Positions 51,521 through 61,050 of a stretch of 64,000 nt of DNA are shown here, in pieces. Made by a program: the position numbers and the translations under genes. A model generated the notes under the pieces. That model made no database searches, was not told the origin of the DNA, and saw only the letters and a program-made list of their open reading frames with translations. Origin of the DNA: Citrobacter sp. 18056 (GTDB taxonomy: Bacteria > Pseudomonadota > Gammaproteobacteria > Enterobacterales > Enterobacteriaceae). The stretch spans positions 40,381-104,380 of the forward strand of contig CACSJR010000020.1 in NCBI GenBank assembly GCA_902706235.1, read 5' to 3'. The first letter of the stretch is position 1. Each line of letters starts with the position of its first letter.

Positions 51521-53037
51521 GGTTGCACCGCCTGGTGATGGGATTCGTTTACGCCGGTCGCCAGCGTCATAATATTTTCCTGGGTGATGTCATGCTCCAG
51601 CAGCTCCCCGGCAATGCTGCCTTCGCGCATCACGTAGACCCGGTCGCTCATGCCGACGATTTCTGGCAATTCGCTGGAAATCATCAGGATCGCCACGCCC
51701 TGGCGCGCCATCTGATTCATGATGCGATAGATTTCACTTTTGGCCCCGACGTCTACGCCGCGCGTGGGTTCATCGAGGATCAGAATGCGCGGGCCAATCG
51801 ACACCCAGCGGGAAATCAGCAGTTTTTGCTGATTGCCACCGGACAAACCACCCGCGCGCACCTGGGAATGCGGCACGCGGATATTCAGCAGCTTGATGGC
51901 ATCGTCAGAAATAGTCTGGGCTTTTTTACGGTCAAGCATTCCGTAGTGCGAGTCACGTTCTAGCGTCGCCATGGTGATGTTTTCCTGCGCCGCCAGTTCG
52001 AGGAATAAGCCCTGCTCTTTGCGGTTTTCCGTTAAAAAACCGATGCCTAAATCTATGGCTTCCCGTGGGGAATGAATCAGCACCGATTCGCCGTCCACTT
52101 CAATCACCCCGCCGGTGGCCTTGCGCACGCCGAAAATCAGCTGCGCCAGCTCGGAACGCCCGGCCCCGACCAGTCCCGCCAGCCCGACGATTTCGCCAGA
52201 GCGTACCAGCAGACTGCACGGTTGCACTTTGCCGCCGTCGGTCAGGTGGTGAACGTTCAGACGCGGCTGGCCGTGAGGGATATCGCGCTCTTTGTTGAAC
52301 AAATCGCTTAACGGGCGGCCAACCATCATCCGCACCAGCTCGGAGGCGTTGAGCTTGTCGCGGATCAGGCTGCCGACGTACTGCCCGTCGCGCAGCACGC
52401 TGACGCGGTCGGACAGCTCGTACACCTCCGCCATGCGATGGCTGATGTAGATAATCGCCATCCCTTCGTCGCGCAGGCGCAGGATCAGCTCAAACAAGCG
52501 CTGGGTTTCACGGGAGGAGAGGGCAGCGGTGGGTTCATCCATCACCAGAATACGGCTGTTGCGATGCAGCGCGCGGGCGATTTCGACCTGCTGCTGTTCG
52601 GCGATGGTGAGCTTCATTACCCGGTCGGTGGCTTTGAACTGCGCCCCGAGGCGGTTAATCACTTCCTGCGCCTGAAGCACCATGGTTTTGCGCTGTACCA
52701 GGCCGCCGCGCGACAGTTCGCTGCCGAGGAAAATGTTTTCGGCGACGGTGAGATTGGGCGCAAGCTGCATCTCCTGATAAATCAGGGTGATACCTGCGGC
52801 CAGGGCGTCTTTCGGACCTTTGATGGTATGGGGTTTGCCGTCAATCAGGATCTCACCGCTGGTGGCGGTATAGGCGCCAGCAAGAATTTTCATCAGCGTG
52901 CTTTTTCCGGCGCCATTTTCCCCCATCAGCGCGTGGATTTCTCCGGGAAAGACCGTCAGGTCGACCCCTTTCAGCGCATAAAACTTGCCAAAGGCCTTGG
53001 CGATGTTGTGCATCTCCAGCACCGGCGTCTGACTCAT
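51517..53037 (-). CDS. ABC transporter sugar ATP-binding protein (RbsA-like)
   Basis: A 506-residue tandem ATPase energising the sugar importer. The N-terminal module has Walker [15 protein letters not shown], signature [12 protein letters not shown] and Walker [12 protein letters not shown]; the C-terminal module has the degenerate [23 protein letters not shown] and [14 protein letters not shown], as in RbsA/MglA. The start at 53037 ([11 protein letters not shown]) follows AGGAG; the frame is open to 53094. It is the first gene of the six-gene minus-strand operon and is divergent from the sensor kinase. Confidence 0.96.
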   Translation of the reverse strand: MSQTPVLEMHNIAKAFGKFYALKGVDLTVFPGEIHALMGENGAGKSTLMKILAGAYTATSGEILIDGKPHTIKGPKDALAAGITLIYQEMQLAPNLTVAENIFLGSELSRGGLVQRKTMVLQAQEVINRLGAQFKATDRVMKLTIAEQQQVEIARALHRNSRILVMDEPTAALSSRETQRLFELILRLRDEGMAIIYISHRMAEVYELSDRVSVLRDGQYVGSLIRDKLNASELVRMMVGRPLSDLFNKERDIPHGQPRLNVHHLTDGGKVQPCSLLVRSGEIVGLAGLVGAGRSELAQLIFGVRKATGGVIEVDGESVLIHSPREAIDLGIGFLTENRKEQGLFLELAAQENITMATLERDSHYGMLDRKKAQTISDDAIKLLNIRVPHSQVRAGGLSGGNQQKLLISRWVSIGPRILILDEPTRGVDVGAKSEIYRIMNQMARQGVAILMISSELPEIVGMSDRVYVMREGSIAGELLEHDITQENIMTLATGVNESHHQAVQP

Positions 53038-53171
53038 GGCTGCACTCCTGAGGATGGTCGATATCAGCAGTCCATCACAGGAAAGTAAATGCAAAATGTC
53101 AGAGGCCGTTCATATTTGTCATAGTGATAAAAATGTGGCGAAACTTTGACGCCTCTCACGCCGGAGCCACT

Positions 53172-55463
53172 ATGCCAATACGCCGTCCCTCGTTTTTCGC
53201 CAGCGCGCGCGGCCGCCTGCTGTTTTTCAATTTGCTGGTGGTGGCGGTCACGCTGATGGTGAGCGCGGCGGCGGTGCTCGGTTTTCGTCACGCCAGCCAG
53301 ATCCAGGAACAGGTGCAGCAGCAGACCTTTGACGACATGACCGGCAGCATGAATCTGGCACGTGACACCGCCAACGTCGCCACTGCCGCGGTCCGGCTAT
53401 CGCAGGTCGTCGGCGCGCTTGAATACAAAGGCGAGGCCGAACGTTTACAGGCGACACAAAAGGCGCTGAAGCATTCGCTCGATCAACTGGCCACCGCGCC
53501 GCTGGCGCAGCGTGAACCGGAACTGGTGCAGCGCATTATCCAGCGCAGTAACGAACTCCAGCAAAGCGTGGCGGGCATGTTGCAGCGCGGGCAGCAGCGT
53601 CATCTGGAGCGCAACGCGCTGCTCAGCTCGCTGTATCAAAATCAGAGCTACCTGCGCCACTTACAGGAGATAAACCGGCGTCAGGGAGAAGGCTCGCTGG
53701 ATGGACGTCTGCTGCTGGAAATGGACCGGCTGATGACCGCGGCGATTGAAACGTCGACGCCGCGCTCGATGGTACGCCAGATTGACGTCGTGATGCACGG
53801 GCTGCCAACGGAAAATGCGGATCCGACAATCGCTTTCATATTGCCGGATTTCAATGCAGAACTGCGCAAACTCGCCCCGCTTTCCCGAAGTCTGGAGCAA
53901 AGCGATTTGGCGATCAGCTGGTACATGTTCCACATTAAGGCGCTGGTGGCGATCCTCAACGGCGATATTAATCAATACGTGGCGCAGGTGGCGCAGGCGT
54001 CCGAGCAGCGGGTGGCGCAAAGTCATCGTGAGCTGGGGTCGATTATCGACTTAATTCTCAGCTTCGCCCTGCTGGCGCTGGTGATCACGGGGTTTGCGGG
54101 CTGGTATATCTATCGCAATCTCGGCTGGAACCTGACCGCTATTTCTGACGCGATGTCGCGGCTGGCGCATGGCGAACAGGACGTCTCAGTTCCTGCATTG
54201 CAGCGACGCGATGAGCTTGGGGAACTGGCTCGCGCGTTCAGCGTTTTTGCGCGTAATAAATCGACGCTGGAGCACACCACCCGGCTGTTGAAAGAAAACA
54301 CCACGCAGCTGGAAACCGGCCGAATCGAGCGACAGGGGCTGGAAGAGGCGCTGTTGCACAGCCAGAAAATGAAAGCCGTTGGGCAGCTGACGGGCGGTCT
54401 GGCTCATGATTTCAACAACCTGCTGGCGGTGATCATCGGCAGTCTCGAGCTCGTCAAACCGAATGAGGCCGATGCACCGCGAATTTCCAGAGCGCTGCAG
54501 GCCGCCGAGCGCGGGGCGCTGCTGACTCAGCGTTTGCTGGCGTTCTCGCGCAAACAGTCGCTGCACCCGCACGCGGTGGAGATGAAAGGCCTGCTGGAAA
54601 ACCTCGGCGAACTGATGCGCCACTCGCTGCCCGCCACGCTAACGCTTGAAATAGAGGCGCAAACCCCGGCGTGGTCGGCGTGGATAGACGTCGGGCAGCT
54701 CGAAAACGCCATCATTAACATGGTGATGAACGCCCGCGATGCGATGGAAGGCCAGGCTGGCGTCATCAAAATTCGTACCTGGAATCAGCGGGTGAACCGC
54801 AGCGACGGGCGCAAACAGGACATGGTGGCGCTGGAGGTTATCGACCATGGCAGTGGCATGTCGCAGGCGGTAAAAGCCCAGGTGTTCGAACCTTTCTTCA
54901 CCACCAAACAGACCGGCAGCGGCTCCGGGCTGGGCCTGTCGATGGTGTACGGTTTTGTGCGCCAGTCCGGCGGGCGGGTGGAAATCGAAAGTGCGCCAGG
55001 GCAAGGCACCACAGTCCGGCTGCAGTTGCCGCGTTCAATTTTGCAGGCGGTTGAGCGTGCAGATGAAAGCGTGGTCGACGATGAAATGCCCGCCGAACGG
55101 CTGGCACTGGTGCTCGAAGACGAAGCCGACGTGCGCCAGACCTTGTGCGAACAGCTGCACCAGCTGGGCTGGTTAACGCTGGAGGCAAGCCGTGGCGAAC
55201 AGGCGATTGCGATGCTGGATGCATCGGAAGATATCGCGATGCTGGTCAGTGATTTGATGCTGCCGGGCAGGCTCAGCGGCGCGGACGTGGTCAATCACGC
55301 CCGTACGCACCATCCGCGGGTGGCGGTGCTGATTACCAGCGGCCAGGATTTACGTCCAGCACATAACCCACAGCTGCCGGACGTCGTACTGCTGCGCAAA
55401 CCCTTTACCCGAGCGCAGCTCGCGCAGGCGCTGAGGCAGGCTCAGGCAGAGCGGTGCAATTGA
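53172..55463 (+). CDS. Hybrid sensor histidine kinase of the sugar island
   Basis: A 763-residue inner-membrane sensor. One helix at about 14-36 and another at about 290-313 enclose a periplasmic domain of about 250 residues that is mainly helical (Gln, Leu, Arg-rich), resembling TorS-type sensor domains. Then HAMP (about 314-370), a HisKA domain with His412 in GGLAHDFNNLL, an HATPase (NMVMNARDAM, GSGSGLGLSMVYGF), and a C-terminal receiver with Asp694 in VSDLMLPG and Lys in LRKPF. No Hpt domain is seen. ATG 53172 has GGAG ahead; earlier in-frame starts (53124, 53133) lack this. The likely partner regulator lies 6.3 kb away at 46092. Confidence 0.9.
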   Translation: MPIRRPSFFASARGRLLFFNLLVVAVTLMVSAAAVLGFRHASQIQEQVQQQTFDDMTGSMNLARDTANVATAAVRLSQVVGALEYKGEAERLQATQKALKHSLDQLATAPLAQREPELVQRIIQRSNELQQSVAGMLQRGQQRHLERNALLSSLYQNQSYLRHLQEINRRQGEGSLDGRLLLEMDRLMTAAIETSTPRSMVRQIDVVMHGLPTENADPTIAFILPDFNAELRKLAPLSRSLEQSDLAISWYMFHIKALVAILNGDINQYVAQVAQASEQRVAQSHRELGSIIDLILSFALLALVITGFAGWYIYRNLGWNLTAISDAMSRLAHGEQDVSVPALQRRDELGELARAFSVFARNKSTLEHTTRLLKENTTQLETGRIERQGLEEALLHSQKMKAVGQLTGGLAHDFNNLLAVIIGSLELVKPNEADAPRISRALQAAERGALLTQRLLAFSRKQSLHPHAVEMKGLLENLGELMRHSLPATLTLEIEAQTPAWSAWIDVGQLENAIINMVMNARDAMEGQAGVIKIRTWNQRVNRSDGRKQDMVALEVIDHGSGMSQAVKAQVFEPFFTTKQTGSGSGLGLSMVYGFVRQSGGRVEIESAPGQGTTVRLQLPRSILQAVERADESVVDDEMPAERLALVLEDEADVRQTLCEQLHQLGWLTLEASRGEQAIAMLDASEDIAMLVSDLMLPGRLSGADVVNHARTHHPRVAVLITSGQDLRPAHNPQLPDVVLLRKPFTRAQLAQALRQAQAERCN

Positions 55464-55532
55464 GATTCCTCCGCTACCCGGCACTGTTCGCGTTGATTAC
55501 GCTGAAGTCAGTTCAACCCAGAGTCTGACCCG

Positions 55533-55874
55533 ATGAAAAGACCCGCAACGGCGCTGCTGTTTGGCACGCTCACCCTGGCAAGCCAGCTGGCTCATGCCGA
55601 TATTATTGATGACGCGATTAGCAATGTTCAGCAGGCCATCAGCGATGCGTATAAGCCGAACAACGATAACGTCTACCATGACGACCGCGACGATAATGAT
55701 AACAATGCCGACAATCGCCGGCAGGACAGCGACCGCGATCGGCAGTATGACGACCGTTATCGTCAGCTCGAAGACCGCCGCCGTCAGTTAGACGACAGGC
55801 AGCGCCAGCTCGACCAGGAACGCCATCAGCTTGACGACGAAGAGAGCCGACTGCGCAACGAGTACGATCGCTAA
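55533..55874 (+). CDS. yjdP: YjdP family exported protein, charged repeats
   Basis: A 113-residue protein matching E. coli YjdP (109). The signal peptide [22 protein letters not shown] is followed by [18 protein letters not shown] and then a low-complexity Asp/Asn/Arg region and the repeated (R)[21 protein letters not shown], probably a long charged helix or coiled coil. Function unknown. It sits at the end of the phn operon on the opposite strand; its stop codon overlaps the phnP stop (sequence CTAA), with no terminator between. Confidence 0.92.
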   Translation: MKRPATALLFGTLTLASQLAHADIIDDAISNVQQAISDAYKPNNDNVYHDDRDDNDNNADNRRQDSDRDRQYDDRYRQLEDRRRQLDDRQRQLDQERHQLDDEESRLRNEYDR

Positions 55875-56629
55875 TCCAGCACGATCTCCATTCCGTCATA
55901 CCCGGCTTCAACGCCTTCCGGCAGCGGGTTGTTCATCATCCACGCATCAAAATGATGACTGATATGCGTCAGGATGACGCGCGGACAGCGCAAGATCGCG
56001 TTGATCGCCAGCACCGTACTCAGATCGCAATGATTGCGCGGCGGCTCGGCTTTTGGCGCGTGGCTACAGTCGATGATCATCACCTGCGGATGGTTGTTCA
56101 GCAGAAATTTCAGCGTCTTATCTGGCAGTCCGGCGGTATCGGACAGCCATGCCACCCGGCTGTGGGCGGATTCCAGCAGATAACCGAAGGTCAGCTTTGA
56201 ATGGGTGAGCGGCAGCGGCGTAACCTGCAAACCCTGCAATTCGAACACCACAAACGGCTCAACGGTATGGCTGAAATCGAGCAGGCCGGGGTGTTTGAAT
56301 AAATCATCGCAGCCTTGTTCATCAGGCGGGCCGTAAACCGGGATCGTGTCCCCCACACCCCAGCGCAGCGGGAACAGGCCTTGCACGTGATCCATATGAT
56401 AGTGGGTGAGTAAAAACTGCTGAAAACTGCCCGCCGGGTAGTGGTCCATCAGGTCAGGAATGCCTGCGTCCAGCAGCGTCAGCGCGTCGTTGTAGCGCAC
56501 TTCACCGCTGCACGGAAGACGGCGGTGGGTGTCGTCCTGGCGGGCACGACGACACGCTGCGCAGTCGCAGCCAAACACCGGCACCAGCTGTGCCCCGCCG
56601 GTGCCGGTTAAGCGTAGGGTCAGGCTCAT
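55871..56629 (-). CDS. phnP: Phosphoribosyl 1,2-cyclic phosphate phosphodiesterase
   Basis: Metallo-beta-lactamase-fold hydrolase that opens 5-phosphoribosyl 1,2-cyclic phosphate, the product of C-P lyase, to ribose 1,5-bisphosphate. The 252 residues match E. coli. Metal ligands are in [18 protein letters not shown] and in SDTAGLPD and DCSHAP, with a zinc-binding cysteine group [10 protein letters not shown] near the N-terminus. It is the last gene of the phn cluster, nine bases after phnO. Confidence 0.97.
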   Translation of the reverse strand: MSLTLRLTGTGGAQLVPVFGCDCAACRRARQDDTHRRLPCSGEVRYNDALTLLDAGIPDLMDHYPAGSFQQFLLTHYHMDHVQGLFPLRWGVGDTIPVYGPPDEQGCDDLFKHPGLLDFSHTVEPFVVFELQGLQVTPLPLTHSKLTFGYLLESAHSRVAWLSDTAGLPDKTLKFLLNNHPQVMIIDCSHAPKAEPPRNHCDLSTVLAINAILRCPRVILTHISHHFDAWMMNNPLPEGVEAGYDGMEIVLD

Positions 56630-56638
56630 GGTCGACTC

Positions 56639-57070
56639 CTACAGCGTTTTTTTGAAACGGAAATGGCTCTGCTGATAGCCTTCGCGCAGGTAAAAGCGGT
56701 GCGCGTCGGTGCGAACTTTGCCGCTCGACAGTTCCATCAGGCTCGCGCCGCGCTGGCGGACTTCCTCTTCCGCCCAGTTCAGCAGCTGCTGGCCGATGTT
56801 CAGGCCGCGCATCTGCGGCAGAATAACCAGCTCCTGAATTTCGCCAATCCAGCAGTTGAGGTTCAGCGGAAACATCATTTGCAGGCCAATCAGCCCCACG
56901 ATTTCGTCGTTCACCAGCGCCAGCTGATAGCGCTGGCTCGGGTTATTCAGATTCGCGGCAAAGCCCGCCGCGAAGGTCTGTCGGTCGTACTCTTTCTGTT
57001 TAAGCTCGCAGATAAGCCCGTATACCGCGTCGGTGTCAGCGGGCGTGGCGGGGCGAAGTTCACAGGGCAT
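56639..57070 (-). CDS. phnO: Aminoalkylphosphonate N-acetyltransferase
   Basis: GNAT-family enzyme that acetylates 1-aminoalkylphosphonates, needed for their use or detoxication. The 143 residues match PhnO from [25 protein letters not shown]; the acetyl-CoA loop is in [18 protein letters not shown]. It overlaps the end of phnN by 11 bases, indicating coupled translation. Confidence 0.96.
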   Translation of the reverse strand: MPCELRPATPADTDAVYGLICELKQKEYDRQTFAAGFAANLNNPSQRYQLALVNDEIVGLIGLQMMFPLNLNCWIGEIQELVILPQMRGLNIGQQLLNWAEEEVRQRGASLMELSSGKVRTDAHRFYLREGYQQSHFRFKKTL

Positions 57071-57626
57071 GTTGGCTCTCTTTCTGGTTACCGTGGGCGC
57101 GGATCAGGCGCATGAAGGTTTCCACAGACTGTAGCAGACTGCCGTCGTTGTTCAGCATCAAACAGTCGCTGAGGGGATAACGCGCAGCCCTGCCCAGGCG
57201 CAGGGCAATCTCGTTTTCCGTTTCACGCCCGCGCTGCTCGAGGCGCTGGCGCAGTACGTCCGGAGAAACCTGCAAACATACCGGCAGCAGCGCGTCGGCG
57301 TAGCGTGCTTTGGCCTGAGCCAGATGCGCGCGTGAACCGTTGACTACCACGTCAAATCCGGCGTGCAGCCAGATGTCGATTTCAATGCCGACGCCGTAGT
57401 ACAGTGCGTTGGCGTGCCAGCTCAGGGCGAACAGCTGGCGTTCCGCGCGGGTGAAAAACTCGTGTTCGCTGAGCGCAATATGGTTTTCACTCCCGGCGTT
57501 GGCCGGGCGGGTGATGTAGCGGTGCGCGACCAGCATTTGCGTGTGCTCCCGCTGGCGAAGTGCTGCCAGCAGGCTGTCCTTCCCGGACCCGGACGGGCCA
57601 ACCAACCAGATAAGCCGTCCCGTCAT
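57060..57626 (-). CDS. phnN: Ribose 1,5-bisphosphate phosphokinase
   Basis: ATP-dependent kinase that turns ribose 1,5-bisphosphate into PRPP, linking phosphonate breakdown to nucleotide synthesis. The 188 residues have a P-loop [12 protein letters not shown] at residues 9-20. The ATG at 57626 ([10 protein letters not shown]) is chosen because it overlaps the phnM stop (TGATG) and matches E. coli; an earlier in-frame ATG at 57653 lies inside phnM. Confidence 0.96.
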   Translation of the reverse strand: MTGRLIWLVGPSGSGKDSLLAALRQREHTQMLVAHRYITRPANAGSENHIALSEHEFFTRAERQLFALSWHANALYYGVGIEIDIWLHAGFDVVVNGSRAHLAQAKARYADALLPVCLQVSPDVLRQRLEQRGRETENEIALRLGRAARYPLSDCLMLNNDGSLLQSVETFMRLIRAHGNQKESQHAL

Positions 57627-58762
57627 CAGAAGACCCTCTTGCCCTGGCGCCACACGTGGTCGATATGCACGTGTTCGCCTTTGCGGTGCGCCAGCACCAG
57701 GTCCGCGCGTTTACCCTCAGCGATGATGCCGCGGTCAGACAAGTTCAGCACCCGCGCCGGGTTGCGCGTCACAAGATGCATGGCCTGCGCCAGGCTGTAG
57801 GCGTTGCGCTCGTCGTCGGCGATGCGGAAGGCCGCATCAAGCAGGCTGGCCGGGTAATAATCCGAGGAGAGAATATCCAGCAGCCCGCGTGAGGCGAGGT
57901 CATGGGCCGCGACGTTGCCGGAGTGCGAACCGCCGCGCACGATGTTCGGCGCGCCCATCAGCACGTTCATCCCGTGCTGGCGTGAGGACTCAGCGGCCTC
58001 GAACGTGGTGGGAAATTCGGCGATCACGCTGCCAATATCAAACGATTCGACCACATGTTCATGTGTGGCATCATCGTGACTTGCCAGCGCAATATTGCGC
58101 GTGCGGCAGACCTGTGAAATCGCCATCCGGTTTGGCTGTGACCATTCGGCGGCAAGCTCAAGCTGCTCTTCTTCAAATTTGTCCATTTGCTCGTTGGTCA
58201 GATGGTATTTGCCCTGATAGTAATCGCGATATTTTGAGCGGTCGGCGTACTGACGCTGGCCCGGTGAGTGGTCCATCAAGGACACCAGCGATACCAGTTC
58301 GCGGTCGACCAGCTTTTCGAATAGCGGCAGGGTGGTGAAGTGCGGCAGCTCGCAGCGCAGGTGCAGACGGTGCTCGGCGCGGTTGAGGCCGCGTTTCTGC
58401 GTGTCTTCCACGGCGTTGATCATCTTCTCTAAGTTTTCCAGACGATCGCCGCCGTCGCGCACATCGCCGATGGCGACGGCGTCCAGCACCGTAGTGATCC
58501 CGCTCGCCACCATCAGCGCATCGTGGCTGCTCATAGCGGAATGCGCAGGCCAGTCCACTTTCGGGCGCGGGGTGAAAAATTTATCCAGATTATCGGTGTG
58601 TAGCTCAATCAGCCCCGGCAGCAGCCAGCCGCCTTCGCCGTCCATTGCCTGCGGGCTTTGGCTCTGGGTTTCGGCAAATGTGCGGATAACGCCGTCCTGC
58701 ACGTCGACCGAGCCGTGAACCACTTCATTTTCGAGCACTAATTTCACGTTGTTGATAATCAT
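57626..58762 (-). CDS. phnM: Alpha-D-ribose 1-methylphosphonate 5-triphosphate diphosphatase
   Basis: Amidohydrolase-family enzyme that removes diphosphate from ribose 1-methylphosphonate 5-triphosphate. The 378 residues match E. coli PhnM; metal ligands lie in [13 protein letters not shown] and [11 protein letters not shown], and near the end in [10 protein letters not shown]. Its ATG overlaps the phnL stop by four bases. Confidence 0.97.
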   Translation of the reverse strand: MIINNVKLVLENEVVHGSVDVQDGVIRTFAETQSQSPQAMDGEGGWLLPGLIELHTDNLDKFFTPRPKVDWPAHSAMSSHDALMVASGITTVLDAVAIGDVRDGGDRLENLEKMINAVEDTQKRGLNRAEHRLHLRCELPHFTTLPLFEKLVDRELVSLVSLMDHSPGQRQYADRSKYRDYYQGKYHLTNEQMDKFEEEQLELAAEWSQPNRMAISQVCRTRNIALASHDDATHEHVVESFDIGSVIAEFPTTFEAAESSRQHGMNVLMGAPNIVRGGSHSGNVAAHDLASRGLLDILSSDYYPASLLDAAFRIADDERNAYSLAQAMHLVTRNPARVLNLSDRGIIAEGKRADLVLAHRKGEHVHIDHVWRQGKRVF

Positions 58763-59439
58763 GCTGCGGCTCCCATTGGGTGCAGACGGTCGGCGACGCG
58801 ATTACGCACCGCTTCATCATGGAAAATGCCGACGATGGCCGCGCCACGCGCTTTGGCTTCGTCGATAAGCTCAACCACGGCGGCGCTGTTTTTGTCATCC
58901 AGCGAGGCGGTGGGTTCGTCGAGCAGCAGAATGGGGTAGTCGACCACGAAGCCGCGGGCGATGTTGACGCGCTGCTGTTCGCCGCCGGAAAACGTCGACG
59001 GCGCGAGATGCCACAGGCGTTCCGGTACGTTGAGGCGCGTCAACAGGCTGGAGGCTTTGGTGCGGCAATCTTCTTTTGAAACGCCGAGATCCAGCAGCGG
59101 CTGCATCACTACGTCGAGGGCGGAAATACGCGGGATAACGCGCAGGAACTGGCTGACCCAGCCGATGGTGCCTTTGCGCACTTCCAGCACTTTGCGCGCC
59201 GGGGCGGTGACGAGATCGACCCACTCATCGCCATGTTTGATGTGGATATGCCCTTCATCCGGCAAATAGTTAGCGTACAGCGAGCGCAGCAGCGTCGATT
59301 TTCCGCTGCCTGAATGGCCGTGCAGCACCACGCATTCACCGGCGTTGACCGTCAGTTCTGCTTTGTACAACACCGGCAGATTGATGCCGTTCTGGTGATG
59401 CAGGACGAAAGTTTTACTCAGGTTTTCAACGCGAATCAT
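58759..59439 (-). CDS. phnL: C-P lyase complex ABC-type protein PhnL
   Basis: ABC-ATPase-like subunit required for phosphonate nucleosyl transfer with PhnI, PhnG and PhnH. The 226 residues carry Walker [12 protein letters not shown], signature [14 protein letters not shown] and Walker [12 protein letters not shown]. Although transporter-like, it serves the lyase complex in the cytosol rather than transport. It lies 10 bases after phnK. Confidence 0.96.
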   Translation of the reverse strand: MIRVENLSKTFVLHHQNGINLPVLYKAELTVNAGECVVLHGHSGSGKSTLLRSLYANYLPDEGHIHIKHGDEWVDLVTAPARKVLEVRKGTIGWVSQFLRVIPRISALDVVMQPLLDLGVSKEDCRTKASSLLTRLNVPERLWHLAPSTFSGGEQQRVNIARGFVVDYPILLLDEPTASLDDKNSAAVVELIDEAKARGAAIVGIFHDEAVRNRVADRLHPMGAAA

Positions 59440-59449
59440 AATCAGATCC

Positions 59450-60208
59450 TTAATTCTGCAAAACGGAGGAAACCAGCAGCTGGGTGTACGGATGAAGCGG
59501 GTCGTCGAGCACGCGGTCGGTTAATCCACTTTCCACCACCCGGCCCTCTTTCATCACCATCAGACGGTCCGCCAGCAGGCGAGCGACGCCCAAATCATGG
59601 GTAACTATCACCACCGCCAGATCCAGTTCCACCACCAGGCCGCGCAGCAGGTCGAGCAAACGCGCCTGCACGGACACATCCAGGCCGCCGGTCGGCTCGT
59701 CCATAAACACCAGCTTCGGGTGCGTCACCAGGTTGCGGGCGATTTGCAGGCGCTGCTGCATGCCGCCGGAAAAGGTGGTCGGCAGCTCATCAATGCGCGA
59801 CGGTGGAATTTCCACCGCCTCCAGCCATTGCGCGGCGGTTTGACGGATGTTGCCGTAATGGCGCCCCCCGGTGGCCATCAGCCGTTCGCCGATGTTGCCC
59901 CCCGCCGATACCTGACGACGCAGGCCGTCCATCGGATGCTGATGCACCACGCCCCATTCGGTGCGCAGCAGGCGGCGGCGCTCGCCTTCCGACATACCGT
60001 ACAGCGACTGGTTTTCGTAAATCACGTCACCCTGCTGCGGCGAAAGGCGTGCGGAAATCGACTTCAGCAGCGTGGTTTTGCCGGAGCCGGATTCCCCGAC
60101 GATGCCCAGCACTTCGCCCGGCCACAGGTCGAACGACACGTCGCTGAAGCCTTTGCCCGGCGCATAAAGATGGGTCAGGTTATTGACCGAAAGTAACGGC
60201 TGATTCAT
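59450..60208 (-). CDS. phnK: C-P lyase complex ABC-type protein PhnK
   Basis: ABC-ATPase subunit that binds the PhnGHIJ core, probably as a dimer, and couples ATP turnover to the lyase. The 252 residues have Walker [15 protein letters not shown], signature [14 protein letters not shown] and Walker [15 protein letters not shown]. Its ATG overlaps the phnJ stop by four bases. Confidence 0.96.
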   Translation of the reverse strand: MNQPLLSVNNLTHLYAPGKGFSDVSFDLWPGEVLGIVGESGSGKTTLLKSISARLSPQQGDVIYENQSLYGMSEGERRRLLRTEWGVVHQHPMDGLRRQVSAGGNIGERLMATGGRHYGNIRQTAAQWLEAVEIPPSRIDELPTTFSGGMQQRLQIARNLVTHPKLVFMDEPTGGLDVSVQARLLDLLRGLVVELDLAVVIVTHDLGVARLLADRLMVMKEGRVVESGLTDRVLDDPLHPYTQLLVSSVLQN

Positions 60209-61050
60209 TGGCTTAACGCCTCGCTCTGTTGGCGGCAGTAATCGGTATCGGAGCAGACAAACATCCGTTTGCCGGTGTCATCGAGCACCACTTCGTCGAG
60301 ATAGCTGTGGCGCGAACCGCAGATGGCGCAGGGCTCATCCCAGGCCTGAACCGTGAACGGGTGATCGTCGAAATCGAGGCTTTCCACTTTGGTGTACGGC
60401 GGCACGGCGTAGATACGTTTTTCACGTCCGGCCCCGAACAACTGCAGCGCAGGCATCCTGTCCATTTTCGGGTTATCGAATTTCGGGATAGGTGAGGGAT
60501 CCATCACGTAGCGATCGTTGACCTTCACCGGATAGGCGTAGGTGGTGGCGATATGGCCGAAACGGGCGATGTCTTCGTACAGTTTCACCTGCATTACGCC
60601 GTACTCTTCCAGCGCGTGCATGGTGCGAGTTTCGGTTTCGCGCGGCTCGATAAAGCGCAGCGGTTCCGGGATCGGCACCTGGAAGATCAGGATCTGATCT
60701 TCGGTCAGCGGCGTTTCTGGGATCCGGTGGCGGGTCTGGATCAGCGTCGCGTCTTCGGTTTTTTCGGTGGTGTTCACCCCAGTGACGCGTTTGAAGAAGT
60801 TGCGAATCGACACGGCGTTGGTGGTGTCGTCGGCGCCCTGGTCAATCACTTTCAGCACATCTGCCTCGCCGATCACGCTGGCGGTGAGCTGAATGCCGCC
60901 GGTGCCCCAGCCGTACGGCATCGGCATTTCACGCCCGCCGAACGGCACCTGATAGCCGGGGATCGCGACGGCTTTCAGAATGGCGCGGCGGATCATGCGC
61001 TTGGTCTGTTCGTCGAGATACGCGAAGTTATAACCGCTGAGATTAGCCAC
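60205..61050 (-). CDS. phnJ: Alpha-D-ribose 1-methylphosphonate 5-phosphate C-P lyase
   Basis: Radical SAM-type enzyme that cleaves the carbon-phosphorus bond, releasing methane from methylphosphonate. The 281 residues equal E. coli PhnJ. The cysteines Cys241, Cys244 and Cys266 for the [4Fe-4S] cluster and catalytic Cys272 are all present (CAICGSRH, FVCSDTDYC), and the glycyl-radical region near residue 32 is intact. It overlaps phnI by eight bases. Confidence 0.98.
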   Translation of the reverse strand: MANLSGYNFAYLDEQTKRMIRRAILKAVAIPGYQVPFGGREMPMPYGWGTGGIQLTASVIGEADVLKVIDQGADDTTNAVSIRNFFKRVTGVNTTEKTEDATLIQTRHRIPETPLTEDQILIFQVPIPEPLRFIEPRETETRTMHALEEYGVMQVKLYEDIARFGHIATTYAYPVKVNDRYVMDPSPIPKFDNPKMDRMPALQLFGAGREKRIYAVPPYTKVESLDFDDHPFTVQAWDEPCAICGSRHSYLDEVVLDDTGKRMFVCSDTDYCRQQSEALSQ

